Source of the DNA: Rhopalosiphum padi
Lineage: Eukaryota > Arthropoda > Insecta > Hemiptera > Aphididae
Assembly (NCBI RefSeq): GCF_020882245.1
Contig: NC_083599.1
Coordinates: 43,798,748 to 43,862,747 of the forward strand
Length of the DNA: 64,000 bases
Direction of reading: 5' to 3'
Shown: positions 35,501 to 47,829 of the stretch, piece by piece
How positions within the stretch are numbered: position 1 is the first letter of the stretch
Layout: each line of letters starts with the position of its first letter
Program-made: the position numbers and the translations under genes
Notes under the pieces: model-generated
Told to the model about the DNA's origin: nothing
Database searches by the model: none
What the model saw: only the letters and a program-made list of their open reading frames with translations

Positions 35501-38151
35501 GTTATATTATTGGCATATGAATTTTTTTTAATTTTTGATCACAAAATTTAAGCACGTGACCCAAAAAGATTCATTATCCTCATCTACAAATGTTATATTC
35601 ATAATAAATACATGCCTATTTTAAATTAGCTGTAATAATGTAATGCATTAGAATGTAATAATATATACATGAATACATAAATATACAATAATATACAAAT
35701 ACATATAATATATTATATTATAACGTACATAAGTGATGTATGGGTCAATATAACCAACGGCTGTGGATTTTCAAGTGTCATCGTTATGAACGTGATAAGC
35801 GAGCCTCGAAGCAGTGGACTATAGACAAGATTTCGATTTATCTCTCAACATACTTTATTGCAAATGTTTTTATAAGTATAGCGCATAGGTAAATATAGTT
35901 AGTTAGCATTTATGATACAACAGACTGTAAATAGATAAGTTAGGTACTAGGTAGACAGATACTTGCTAAAAATACTTTTTGAATGTAATACAAATTCAGG
36001 TATTTGATTATATTATAATTTACTCGAATAGATTAATACACACATTAAAATATTCGGTAAGTTCTTTGTATATTTTTTGTTAATATTGCTACAACACCCT
36101 TAAAAATACTTAAGAAATAGGAGATTTTAGCGAAAACCAATTAGTTAATTTGAGATGAAAAAAGCTACCAAAACACGCACCAAAATGGTAAATCCATCAT
36201 TATGAACTTATAAGTGCCTACCTCTACTCCTCGAATAAGGTACCTGTAAGTAATAAAATATAGATTTTAGGGTGTAATACGATTTCATTTGATTACAGTA
36301 TTCACTGTAATAATTATATAGTTTACACTGTAAAATAAAATTTAAATGAATATTCACTAGTGCTCTCTTTCGAGTTTCAAGTAATTACCAATAATTGAGC
36401 TGAATAAGAAAATAAATAAGCTTTAAAAATATTTTAGTTTTTTATCTTTTGAATACTTGGTCAAAATAAGAGAAGTGTCATTAAAATATTTACTTGACGC
36501 CTACACACACACACACACACATACATACATACACATACACACACATATATATATATTTATACATAATATATACAACCGGTTAATCTTTATGGATACCTAT
36601 GATTACACGAAATACAGTTTTGTCGATTACAATATGTAACTATTATTATTTTTAATCGTTTACGCGTCGATGTAGAAAGTTCTATGCAATAATACCTAAC
36701 TATTATAGGATTTTAAGAAGCAGAAAATAATATATTGTAGTCGTGATTTTATTATGCTTATAGTGTAATTATATAATGAACAAAATGCGTACCTACTGAT
36801 GTAGTGATGTGTAATCCGGATTCATTAAACATTTTGCGCCCAGACGAATCGCCGGGTTTCTCATAATACTACTATAAAATGCGCAGACTAGACTTACCTA
36901 ATCAATGGAAATTAAAACACAACACATATTATAGTATAACGTAATTAAGTTTTTATCAAAAACGTTATTTCTCAATCTCGTCAAATTATATTAAAATATA
37001 ATTGTATTTAAAAAAAAAGGATTTCTAACAGATGAATAATTGTGACTATATATTATTAGTCTTTATGTGCCAAAGTGAAAAAATTGAATTGATAGTAGGT
37101 GACCTAGTACTACCGTACTATGACGAATCTCTTAATAGGTATTTAAATATATTATCATTTATCACTATTATTACTATGTTATGTACTTATTTTATACTAT
37201 AGAGCATTTTACGAGTAGGTATAGCTGTATATGTGGCACACTTGTTAAGTATTTATTTATTGTTTATATAGTTTTTACGTTTGTTATACGTTGAGTGAAA
37301 ATTATTTAACTATTATATATTTATTTTGTTATAAAGCATTTTGTTTTTATCAAATAATTAAAACCAAATATAGATAACCTACTGATATTTACAATGTTTC
37401 AAATATATAGTATATATAGTCGGATTTTAGGACAGGATGAATAGGCTGCAGCCCAAGGGCTCTCACAGTTTTATAATTGAACGGTAAATACATTAAATAC
37501 AGAAAAATATATTTAATTTTAATTTACACATCATACTTAAATATATTTTATAATATGGAACTTTTATTTTTATAAAATTTAAATATTAGGTACCTATTTT
37601 TGTATTTTATTGTACTAACGTATGTCATAATGTGATATGCATTTAAATTTCAAATAAATGAGAGGTTATAGAATTTAGAGGTTTTTGTCCCGTTCGCCAT
37701 CACCGTGCACAGTGGACAACATATTATCGAATGCGTTTCTAAGTATACATACACGGAGGCAAGGACTCATACCGGGAATTATACATTAAAAAAACATAGT
37801 AATTATATGGCGGTCAACGTCGAATTCAGAATTTTATGTCAAAACCAATTATCGGGAATATCTACAATCATTATTATTATGTTCTGACGTAGTACCTACA
37901 ACGGTAAGTGAATGTTTATACGTTACAAAGTTACAAAGTTAAAAGTACCTATACCTACACAAGGTTTTTACTGATTTTAGTAAAGACCATATTATAAATG
38001 TCATTATTATATAGCGATATTGTTATCGCTTTCTATAAATTTAAAAATGGAAGAATTATATATTTTATTAATAACAGAAATGTATATTGTCCTGTTTATA
38101 CATTGGGGCCTTCGCAATATATTCCACCCGAGGGCCACCACATTGCCATAT

Positions 38152-38230
38152 CAGTGATTCCCAATCTCATCTATTCTACGCCCCCTTTGGAGATTTTCAA
38201 AAGTCTCGTGCCCTCCTTCCATAACAGTAA
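38152..38230. mobile_element. End of a hAT-type element (CAGTGATTCCCAA family)
   Basis: CAGTGATTCCCAATCTCATC, then ACGCCCCCTTTGGAGATTTT and AAAAGTCTCGTGCCCTCC, resembles the CAGTGGTTCCCAACC..CGCCCCC..TCGTGCCCC start of a widespread arthropod hAT MITE family. The other end was not found nearby. Confidence 0.5.
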
Positions 38231-39179
38231 GTAGAAAACAGTTGCTACTATAGACGTAACTTTTCTGCAATGATAAAAAATTGGCTCAACGGAGCAACCG
38301 TTTCAATAGTCTATCAATCTTAAATAAAAATTAGGATGCTTATTAGTTACCTACCTACCTAATAAATATATTAAATTGAGTCCTAAATAGTTATATATAT
38401 TTTTTTTAAGTAATAAGTCGAGAAAATTAAAAGATATGAACTATAATCATGTTTAGGTATATTAATAAATATTGTGAATTTGGAATAATTGGCATGCGAA
38501 ATTCCAATAATTGAATTATCCAATTAATTGCTACACGTAAAGTTATAAAAATAATACTTGAGTTAACTATGTAGTCATAGTTTAACGGATATGGCTCCTT
38601 TAATCAAAAATGAAAAGGTTTTGATTCTTGTTTCCACTAAAATGTATTTTTTTTTTAAAGATTCTCGTACTCACGAATTACGATTAATAATAATTATATA
38701 ATGTATATACTATATACATTTCAAAGCACTTTTATACTTATAGTAGGTATTACCAACGAATAATTGTATTAATTGGAACATAAATACATTGCGAAAAATT
38801 AAAATCATTAATTTCCAAACTTATTTTGCGGAACCGGAAAATCTAACCTTTTATATTTATGTAAAAAAAAACGGACCGTGTTATAACGATCAATATTATT
38901 TTGCGGAAACAGGAAGGTATCATTCGTTGGCCAATTTAATTTATCAAATTATGTCAATATTAATTCATTAGAAATAGTATGTCTATATAGACTGCTTAAA
39001 AAGTGACAACATAAAATGATTCACGAATTTTTCTTTACGGTAGGTATACAAATATACAATATGCATCATCGTAGCAGACATATTTCCACCTCATTTAATA
39101 TAAATGTTGTACCAAAAATAACTCAGTTAACAACGGTTAACTTTTTAATCATTAACTCACTGTAATTTTTATATTAGGT

Positions 39180-39300
39180 CGAATTCACTCTCACACTAAG
39201 ATAACAACACAAGGTTGGTTCTGCTGAGCGCAAATTAGCTATGTTGCGTGTGGGTGAGAGAGAGAACACAATTAATAGTGCTCTGACAGCATCTCAAAAC
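39180..39300. repeat. Possible dispersed repeat (GCGTGTGGGTGAGAGAGAG)
   Basis: CTCTCACACTAAGATAACAA, GCGCAAATTAGCTATG and TTGCGTGTGGGTGAGAGAGA form a compact block of higher complexity than the surroundings, with near-complementary CTCTCAC and GTGAGAG ends. I believe it is a repeated aphid sequence but cannot confirm copy number. Confidence 0.3.
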
Positions 39301-40084
39301 TATTAAATTACCATAAAAATAAATAAATAGATACCTACTGCTTATAATAATTTTGGCAGAGTTTGTTTTTTAGCCGTGGCCTTTGTAGTGTGAAGGTAAA
39401 ATCGCCCACACGGCTTGTGTTTTTGTTAAATAAAATGTTAGCCCCTTCCCGTAAAACGCCAAACGACACATCCGCTTGTACTTTCTATAGCAATATGATA
39501 TGAACGTATGACATAAATATACATATATATATATATATAAATGGCGATTTCCATATTCTAATTCACTAGAATATATACCTACATTATATTATATAGTTTT
39601 AATTATACACAGTGGGTTTAAAATAAAAATAAAATGTGCCATACACAATACAATATAATATTATGTACATGGCTGCATCATACGTGTGTATTGCATGTCT
39701 ATTATTCGTTTCCAACAGTTTTGTTCATTTGCAACGTTTGAATATACGCATACTGCATACACACATGCACAATAGGCGTTTGCACAACAACATTTCGTAT
39801 AGAAATGGTATAGAAGTATATCGTACGGGTATATTATATATTATTAAGCTATAATGTTATACAATGTAGAAGGTTTGTCGGCGGTAATGTTTAATTTATT
39901 TTTGTCAAAAAACAAGTGAAATTGCAAATAATAATAATTGTAAATAAAAAGAATAGTAACATAGTAATATTGTTACGTGATTGAAATGTGACCGGTTGCG
40001 CGGCCACGGCGATGATGATGATGGTTTTCCTTTTGTCGAATTGTGGAACGGAAAACAACCAGAAATCTGTTAGACCATTCGCTA

Positions 40085-40126
40085 CACGCACACACACACA
40101 CACACAGATACAGATACAGATACAGT
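40085..40126. repeat. Compound microsatellite (CA)n-(GATACA)n
   Basis: CACACACACACACACACACA runs into three or four GATACA units. A (TGA)n-like GATGATGATGATGG run lies just upstream at 40,011-40,024. Confidence 0.85.
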
Positions 40127-40309
40127 ATCTGTTTGTGTTGTTTTATATTATCCCCACGTGATTATGCTACATAGATTGGGTACGTATAATGTATACATAT
40201 ATATATTATGCGCAACCGCCCGGTTTGAATTATAAACACTTTCACTACAACATTCAACTTTTCTTTGAAATAATAATTATTAATCGTATTTAGGAAGTAG
40301 TTTTAGAGT

Positions 40310-40530
40310 TAAGCCGGTGCGGTGGATTATTCACGTAAATAATATAACCGTGGAGCGGTTCCTTTTTAGTCGAAAGTTATGTCGACCGCTACAACAGGCG
40401 TACGGTGAAGTGTGGTAGTCGGTAGACTGTCTGCGAAAGGGTATATTTCTAGCAACGTTTCTTTTGTTCATAATTTGACACTCGATTCCGTATCGAGTTC
40501 TATGGTGCTTGCATGTTATGGCCTGTTGAG
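40310..40530 (+). promoter_or_regulatory. CpG-richer island, putative promoter or untranslated first exon
   Basis: In a genome this AT-rich, the cluster of CG dinucleotides here (GCCGGTGCGGTGG, ACCGTGGAGCGG, GTCGACCGC, GGCGTACGG, TCGAGTTC) stands out and resembles the 5' regions of insect genes. The + strand has an initiator-like CAGTAG neighbourhood but no TATA box that can be trusted. No coding exon follows within the window, so any transcript would have to run a long way or be non-coding. Orientation is a guess. Confidence 0.3.
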
Positions 40531-40871
40531 GGGTTTGTACATATTATAATGATGAGTTTGGGTTGTAGATTCTAAACGGACTGATGAATGTAGGTGTCTA
40601 TTGATCTTACAATAATTATGTGTTTTTTTAAACTATACCTACTTAATATATTAATTATTCAAATCTTACTTACATACTGTTATGTAATTACAGTAGTTAT
40701 AACAATTTGTGATGATTGTATTTTTTAATATGCTCTTTTAATAAAAACATAGAAAATATACGTTCCTAAAATTCTATCAGAGTATAGGTACCTATATACT
40801 AGTATCTTAAGTATAAATTTAAAAAAAAGTATTCTTTATAATAATGCCCGCATCTACTTTTATTGCTTATA

Positions 40872-40873
40872 TA

Positions 40874-40906
<33 letters not shown>

Positions 40907-40912
40907 GTGTGT
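40872..40912. repeat. (GT)n microsatellite
   Basis: About 40 bases of GTGTGT interrupted by two GTATGTGTATGT units. Confidence 0.9.
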
Positions 40913-40974
40913 TCTGAATACATTTTAATTAATTCATCATAAATTATTTTTCAATTTGATTTAAAATTTACGAA

Positions 40975-41215
40975 AACTATACTATTGTGTTGGGCACACT
41001 GTTTACAAATTACAATGTATATACTCGGGCAGTTTCCCTTTGTGAGAGACCTTAACGCGCCACTACTTCAATACCTGCTATACATATATACACGTTACTA
41101 TTTTGATATATATTATATAGATACAAATAGCCTTGTCAAAGCGAAGAAAGCGAGAACGCTCAATCGTTTAAAAAATTAAAACTGTACTTACACAATAGTT
41201 CAGCTCACACATAAA
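40975..41215 (+). repeat. Left copy of a widely spaced inverted repeat
   Basis: The block TGTTGGGCACACTG, ATACTCGGGCAGTTTCCCTT, GAGACCTTAACGCG, CCTTGTCAAAGCGAAGAAAG, TCGTTTAAAAAATTAAAACT recurs in the opposite orientation at about 47,590-47,820. It is a copy of the same dispersed repeat, probably a transposon end. The 64-codon ORF inside is a by-product. Confidence 0.8.
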
Positions 41216-41219
41216 CTTT

Positions 41220-44100
41220 AACAGGCTTACTAAAGATATATCATACGTACGTATTTACTTATAGGTGATAAATACAAATTCTGTAAGCACCACAGAACGG
41301 TATTTATTAAATAGACACAGACGTTAATGAAATATGATTTTTTATAATAGATTAGAAATTGTGAACATCTTATAAATTATACTTAATTTACAGTGTACTT
41401 AACACGAAATAGGTACCTATTTTATTAAATGCATAGTCAAATGCATTAAATTAGTACAAAAGCTTCAATTTTGAACTTTTATTGGTCTTTAGGACATACA
41501 ATTTGCACATTATTTTAGTATTTTTGTATTTTACCATTTTATTTAAAACGCGTTTGGGAAAAAATTTTTTTTAGAAAAGTTTATATACTAAATTTTGAGC
41601 GAAGCAATTAACGTTTTGAGTTTAAATAATACGTATGTATTTTAAGACACTTTTTATAGAAGAAAAAACGCATTAATCTTCAACTTCATGAGTGTTTTCT
41701 GTAAGAAAAGTAAATAACCATAATATAATATAATATAATATATATACAAATAATTTTTTTTATTAAATATTTTTTCAACATTAAAGCATTTATTTTTTTA
41801 GACAAGGAATAGTTTTCAAAATATTTTGACTCTTTTTGAACTATTTAGAGACATTCGATTTTATATTTAATAGAATAAAATATGTTAAAATTATAATAAA
41901 CATTTGTTGACAAAAATGTAAGACATTTAACATGAAACGCTTCAGTCCTCATAAGTTGTTGTTACTGAAATTAAAAAAAAAAGTTACAACACGGTAACTT
42001 TTTATGAGTGTTGAAATTAGTATTCTTATGTTATTGCAGTAATGCAGTATATAATATAAACACACTTTAATATATTACATATATTATTATATTATTATTA
42101 TATATTATAATAATGCAGACTACTGTTGTACTTTATTTTAATGTACATAAATGATATTATATATATGTAGGTATATTAAAAAGAAAACAAATTATGAACT
42201 ATGAATTATGATTAATTATAAATTATTTGATTCGAAAAATACTAAAAAAAACCTACCGATTCAGTTAAATAATTGTATTACGAGTATAGTCAATATACGG
42301 TATACCTACGTATAGATATAATATATTTATACTGCAAAGTATTATATTATATTGTGCCATAATTTTTATTAATTAAAATTTATTGCGATTCCCGTGATTG
42401 CTTTCGATGATAAATATTTTGATGGGGTCATGAAGAGCTACCAGATTTTTGATACAACCTAACTTTATACTTTGTAAAATACTTTCAATATCTAAGTCAG
42501 CATGGCCCTATGTGACTGGTGAACAAACTGAGAGTTATAAAATAATCGTCATAAATGTTATATATAATTGTAAGATAATTAATTATTAGGTACATTAAGT
42601 TAAAATAATGTATCACAAATAAAAATAATCGAAACAACTAATGACGAAAAAAATTACCCTTAAATCTCAGAATGATTGTTCAGTTCTTACCTCAAAGTAT
42701 GTTCTAAAAATTAAATCCTCCTCTCCTCTTGCTCTTTTTATCTATGGTTCGGTATATATATTATTATATATTGCCTCAGAGTCCCTTGATACATAAGCTA
42801 TATTATTTCAGGTTTGATACTACTTATAATGTTTTTCATTTATCTAATGTAAATTATTATTAAAATAGTCAATTTTTTTTGTCACCTCCGTCATTCTTGC
42901 TATAACGATACTTTTATTTTATTCTATATATAAACTAAAAACGAAATGTCATGTAGGTATTAAATTATTCTATTATGATGTGTAATCTATCTATCTAATT
43001 GATAATAACATTGTGTTTAAAAAAAAATACACTCATAATTTTGAATGATTAGAGTCCATTGAAGCTTGTGGTGTAATAAAAAAAAATTTAATCTAATTAA
43101 TTTGTAATATTATTTGAAATAACAATAAAAAAAATCTATATCCACAACTTTTTATTCAAACTTAATATAATAATTATTAATTGTGATTATAAATTATAAA
43201 TAATAAATAATTTATTATATTACAGTAAGCTATAAAAATTTGCAATATTAGGTTTTTAGTAAAGAGTATATTCTATAAAACGTTCGTGTATTAAAGACAA
43301 AACTCAATTAAGTTGTAAATTAAATTATTAAACATTTTGAACAAATGAATTAAACTTAAAAATGTCATCAACTTAATTTAATAAGTAGTTAAGTAAATTA
43401 AAAAGAGCTGTATTAAGTATTAAAATAAGTAATAGTCACTTGGAAAGTAATTTATGAAATAATTTAATATACCTACTTAGGTAATGAATGTGAATGCATA
43501 TAATATTACCTATATATTATGTAGTTTAAAACCCGTAGAATTTGCAATTCTTTATTTATATTTTGGACTCGAGGATTATTTAAATTTAAATTTGAGTATA
43601 AATATAGGTATTTATTATATTTTTTAGCATTTATGGTTTACAAAATAAGTAACTAAAACATTAAGAAATAGTATAAAAAAATGTTCTTATTTACTACTTA
43701 AAAAGCGATTATAGAATATTTTGTACGATGGCCTAACATTTCTTTTATTGTTTATAATCATATGTGTGATTTATTCAGTTTATTTGCATATAATATCTGC
43801 AGTCAATTCAAAAAAAAAATAATAATAATTGCTAGGTTGTTTAAAATAATTAAATAGACTAATCGATCACAGTAAGTAATAAGTACTATGGATTAAATAT
43901 CAAATAATATTATAGTTATGTAAAGAGTGGGAAATTAAAAATACTATAAAATTAAACGAATTACCAATATAACAGGTATACGCGGCGCCGGCGCTACAAA
44001 TATTGGCGCTCCAGGCAAAACCATGTCTTTGCTCATCCCCCTTTCATTCTCCTAACAATAATCGATTACAAATATTTTTATATTTTTTTTTTTTAGATAT
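41220..44100. other. AT-rich DNA without identifiable genes
   Basis: No exon, clear transposon or structured element was recognised. It has many ATTATAT-type runs. A G/C patch at 43,980-44,030 (ACGCGGCGCCGGCGCTAC, TTGGCGCTCCAGGCAAAACC) is probably a transposon fragment. Confidence 0.5.
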
Positions 44101-44233
44101 GAAATTTTTGTAAAATAAAAACGATAAAGACTTATTATATAAAAACACTATGACATGACCATAGAGGTAATAAATTATTAATAATAAATAACTAAAAATT
44201 ATATTTGTAGCAAATAGGTACATTAAAAAAAGG

Positions 44234-44930
44234 GCTACAACTCGTTTGCGCACATTAAACCTTTTTTACAACTCGATATCGCAAAAACACACAACTCAAT
44301 TACACACAATAAATATGTGTGGATGTGGTCTTTAAAATTGGCTATTATAATGTTTACGGAAACTTTCTGGGCTATTTGTCGTTTTGGTATTACAATTTGG
44401 TTCACAGGCCCATAAAATTGGTGGAAAATTGCTGTTAGAGTCAATATAATTATCTAAAATATAATCTGGAATGTGAAACTAACTGTATTGGGTGCTATCG
44501 ACGTAAGATCTATAAAGCCATTTGAAACCTCATTTGGCGGTAAATAACTTGAACCATAAAAATACTTCATCCATTTTCCAATTTCCTAATCTTCTAAGTA
44601 CTCAGATAATAATATTTTATCTTATTGTATTTGCCTGAACTAATTTTGTCCTAAATTAAAGGTGCAGCCAAAAATGTTTTATTTAGGAAAAACGTGCATC
44701 ACTGCATTATGCGCTGCCTTTTCAAAATCAGCATAAAAATTGATGAAATTAATTTCATTTCCCATAATTTGAAAGCATGTATTGTGTAATGTTTGTACAA
44801 TTTGTATGTAAGTATTAGTATGTTTGTTACGCAAAAAAATATTTGATAATTTGTAGTGAAGTCTGTGACGATTTATACATTTGTCGTTGTGGTCCGTTTT
44901 CAGATAAACGACTGATTTCATTATGTGCAA
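44234..44930 (-). pseudogene. MULE transposase fragment, disrupted
   Basis: In order on the minus strand are NTYIQIVQTLHNTC, NFINFYADFEKAAHNAVMHV, then after frameshifts and stops IPDYILDNYIDSNSNFPPIL, and SPESFRKHYNSQF followed by PHPHI. These match the Mutator-like transposase fold found in aphid FLYWCH/MULE proteins: a DFE.A catalytic segment (the conserved acidic residue in YADFEKA), then the Y...Y......PP..W and N..ES.H..... segments near the C-terminus. The N-terminal FLYWCH zinc finger and the region between the two blocks are lost or scrambled, so it is inactive. Confidence 0.7.
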
Positions 44931-44985
44931 GAGAGTCTAAGATTTTCAGGTAAAAATGTTGAATGTGCGCAAACGACGTTGTAGC
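44234..44985 (-). mobile_element. MULE (Mutator-like) element remnant, 752 bp, with TIRs
   Basis: The left end GCTACAACTCGTTTGCGCAC and the reversed right end GCTACAACGTCGTTTGCGCA are inverted repeats differing by a one- or two-base indel. The flanks AAAAAAAGG (44,225-44,233) and AAAAAAAAG (44,986-44,994) agree at eight of nine positions; nine-base duplications are typical of Mutator-like elements, although this site is simple sequence. Broken transposase coding lies inside on the minus strand. The related empty site at 47.2 kb supports these borders independently. Confidence 0.8.
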
Positions 44986-45159
44986 AAAAAAAAGAATTTG
45001 TTTTTCGATTTTCAGTTTAAAACTATTAGGTACCTAAATATACTTAAATATCTTTGAGGCGCCTTAGACGTAGATCATACAGGTATACCTCCTTGAAAAA
45101 CATATTAAACTGAAACTGCCGTAATTCATGATAATCGTGAAAAATCTCGTGTTTACTGT

Positions 45160-45445
45160 TATTCGTTTTTAAAAAGATTAGTAAATCGATTTTACCAAAA
45201 ACTATAGTTTCGCGTGAATATTTTCGTTTTTCATTATTTTTTTTCTCAGTAATTTAAAAAGTATTGAATATTTTTAATTTTGACGTCCTAAAAGTACCAA
45301 CTAGATTCACTTACTATCGTGATTGAAATTGAAAATTAAAGAATTTTTCTACTATAAAATGTGCTTGACAAGTATTAAAAACACACACATGACACATCAT
45401 TGTAAAATCAATATATTGATCGTTCCGCTCAGAATCTAAAATACG
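45160..45445. repeat. Dispersed aphid repeat copy (ends CGTTCCGCTCAGAATC)
   Basis: The sequence AAAAGTACCAACTAGATTCA, GAAAATTAAAGAATTTTTCT, TGTGCTTGACAAGTATTAAA, CACACACATGACACATCATT, ATTGATCGTTCCGCTCAGAA is a better preserved member of the family also seen near 2,500 and 61,250. Confidence 0.55.
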
Positions 45446-46489
45446 TATATGCAGGTAGGTATATTGTAATTTACAAGTTCTCGACTTAGGATAAACTTAT
45501 CACCTGACACCTAACTAAATTTATGTTTGGACTCCTTTTCTGTGCGCATATTACAATTTAGAAAAAACATGTGAATACTTAAACACTTGTTTCACATAAG
45601 TGAAATTGTTCTGCATAAATTAAAATAGACCAAAGAAAATGAGTCAAAAAGTCTATATCGAAATAAAAAATAAAAATAACTGCATATTATATGTATAATA
45701 TAGATAATTATATTATAATATATATAATTTTACATATAATTTAACAAATTTTATCCGCACCAATAAGTATTATAGTTGCCGTATTATATTAAATATATTT
45801 GTCAGTTATAACTCCTAAGTCTGAATAAAGTGGACCAAAGTGACACAAAGGCTACAAATTGATGTAAACAAAATATAACTTGCTATAAGTACGTATGTAC
45901 AATTATTTTAAATTTTATTATTGACGCGGCTCTTTCGGGTAAGACTTTTTCAAGTAAATCGATTTTGAGAAAAATTAAAGAGCTGTAATTGTTATTTATA
46001 TAGAACAAACAATAAACAAATTGAGGCTGGGTAGAAGCAATGCAAAAACAATTCCCATCCCCGGATCACATAGTTCAATTATTTGGAAAAAAAAGAAAGA
46101 AAACCAAACTATTGCAGTACATTATTACGATCTGGGGGTAATGACACTATTAATAATAATATATTGGTAAATGGTAATATAATATTTTATAGTCTTAAAT
46201 GTGCAGTACAAAAAGCATCTGGAATTAACATTAAATATATAGGTAGGTATGACTAGTTTTTATACTCGTGTAGATACTCACCAAACCATTACTCTATGAA
46301 TATAGGGCATATATACCCACAAGACCGTCAACCGCCACTTATTAGTATTATTTATATGGTATAATCTTACACCGCCCACACTCATATAACACGATTATAA
46401 TAATAATAAATAATAATATTAATAATATTATTATTACAACTCGTGTATATATTATTATACGATTCGTCATCAGTTATTCGTGTGATTGT

Positions 46490-46800
46490 AATACGCTCAA
46501 TGCGTTTTGCTATTACCTCGATTCGTTACGCTTTGTTTGTTTTGTTTTTTTTTTTTGTCGGTCACGGGTTTTCTCGGGCCATGGCGCGGCGTAGGCGCTC
46601 GTTTCGAAGAACGTCATAAATTTTTTACGCAATTTTTTTCGTCTCCCGCGGAATAAATACACGTGGGACTTTTGTGCCGGCCGCGCTCGCCATTTATTTA
46701 TTGTTCGGCTACTGTTTTACACCGACGGGACAAACGCTTTTTTTTTTTGTTGTTATAATTTCGCGTAGGGATTTGGTTTTAAGCACCGCCTACGTGACCC
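46490..46800. promoter_or_regulatory. CpG-rich island, putative promoter
   Basis: This is the most GC- and CpG-dense stretch in the right half of the window: GGCCATGGCGCGGCGTAGGC, CCGCGGAATAAATACACGTG, GCCGGCCGCGCTCGCCATTT. An E-box (CACGTG) and TATA-like TAAATA words are present. A short ORF from ATG at 46,580 (MARRRRSFRRTS) ends after 12 codons. The island could mark the 5' end of a gene whose coding exons lie outside the window or are not recognisable. Orientation is unknown. Confidence 0.35.
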
Positions 46801-47113
46801 CCCACGGAACGAGTGGTCGTTAATATTTTAATACCAAATATACGCATACTTATATCAAATATTTATAAACTTTTGAAATACGTTTGCAAAAAAAGTATTT
46901 CAAATATGTTTATGGTTTTTTATTATGAAATAATGAAAATAAAAGCTTAATAGGATCCTATTTGTATACTAAATTTCGTGGGGATTTTTCATTTGAATTT
47001 GTCCCCAATGATAATATTAAAAAATAACTATATTTTACCGGAACGCGTTTTAAAAAAAAATAGATAAACTTAAACACCATACCCAAAAAATATAAATATT
47101 ATTTTTTAAAAAC

Positions 47114-47300
47114 AAAATTTTCGTAAGATAAAATAAAAATTATGAGAACCTAACTATATAAAAACACTATGACATTCCCATAGAAGTAATAAATTATTAA
47201 TGATAAATATAACTACTAATTATATTTTTAATAAATCGGTAAGATTTTTTTTCGATTTTCAGTTTAAAATCATTAGGTATACCTAAATGTATTTAAATGT
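47114..47300. repeat. Dispersed repeat copy, empty site for the MULE insertion
   Basis: A contiguous relative of the sequences flanking the MULE element at 44,234-44,985. At the position of the insertion it reads simply GGTAAGATTTTTTTTCGATT. Confidence 0.75.
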
Positions 47301-47589
47301 TCAAACACAGTATCCAAAGAATATATATCGTCCCAACTTCCAAATGTCTAATGAAATTGTAAAAATTGAAGTTTAAAAAAAAAATAATGCAGTCTACCTA
47401 AGTTCTTTAGGCGTTTTATAAAATACCTAGAAGTTAGGCAAGTGATAAATTAACTATACTATATACATATGAAATATTCATAATTTCGATTCTATAGGAA
47501 AAAAATAATTATATTTCACCAGCGTCTGGACAGCCCACTTGGTGAACACCGTTTTTAAGTATGTACATATGTGCTGTGTTACTATATGC

Positions 47590-47825
47590 GTTTACTAGAT
47601 TGTGTATATGTGCACTCGACTATTGTGTAGTTTTAATTTTTTAAACGATCGAGTGTTTTCGCTTTCTTCGCTTTGACAAGGTTATTTGTATATGTGTATT
47701 ATAATAATAACGTCTATATATGTATAGCTGCTATTAGCGTAGTGACGCGTTAAGGTCTCCCGCAGAGGGGAACTGCCCGAATATATACAGAGTGTCCAAC
47801 ACAACAACAGCGTTTTCGTCTGTGT
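47590..47825 (-). repeat. Right copy of the widely spaced inverted repeat
   Basis: On the minus strand it reads TGTTGGACACTCTG, ATATTCGGGCAGTTCCCCTC, GAGACCTTAACGCG, CCTTGTCAAAGCGAAGAAAG, TCGTTTAAAAAATTAAAACT, matching the copy at 40,975-41,215. The plus-strand sequence TATATACAGAGTGTCCAACA at about 47,784 looks like a transposon terminus (TA followed by CAGAGTGTCC). Confidence 0.8.
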
Positions 47826-47829
47826 GAAT

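Larger units (their letters stand above)
32544..40300. other. AT-rich region without identifiable genes
   Basis: No exon is supported on either strand. Contents seen: a possible 107-bp TIR element at 35,329-35,435 (CAGAGGAGTAACTATCC / ATAACTATGACACTG); a (CA)n/(CATA)n tract at 36,504-36,545; a transposon end at 38,152-38,230; a possible tRNA-like sequence at about 38,575-38,640; and a G/A-rich stretch at 39,180-39,300 that looks like a dispersed repeat. ORFs at 37,705 and 37,998 are not convincing. Confidence 0.5.
44103..45055. repeat. Older dispersed repeat interrupted by the MULE insertion
   Basis: The sequences to the left (44,103-44,233) and right (44,986-45,055) of the MULE element are together similar to a continuous block at about 47,114-47,300. 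Shared words include AAAAACACTATGACAT, TAATAAATTATTAAT, TTTTCGATTTTCAGTTTAAA and ATTAGGTA.CCTAAAT.TA. The block at 47 kb is therefore a related empty site. Confidence 0.75.

Noticed and set aside
36457..36639. 60-codon ORF rich in HTHTHTH
   Set aside because: It is the translation of a CA/CATA microsatellite.
38575..38640. tRNA gene
   Set aside because: TAGTTTAACGG fits an A box, but the B box is poor and no acceptor stem pairs.
40985..41179. 64-codon ORF as a gene
   Set aside because: It lies within a dispersed repeat also present in inverted orientation at 47.6-47.8 kb, and the frame is not kept there.
46580..46618. Short arginine-rich ORF in the CpG island
   Set aside because: Only 12 codons, without splice donor or conservation evidence; more likely untranslated promoter sequence.
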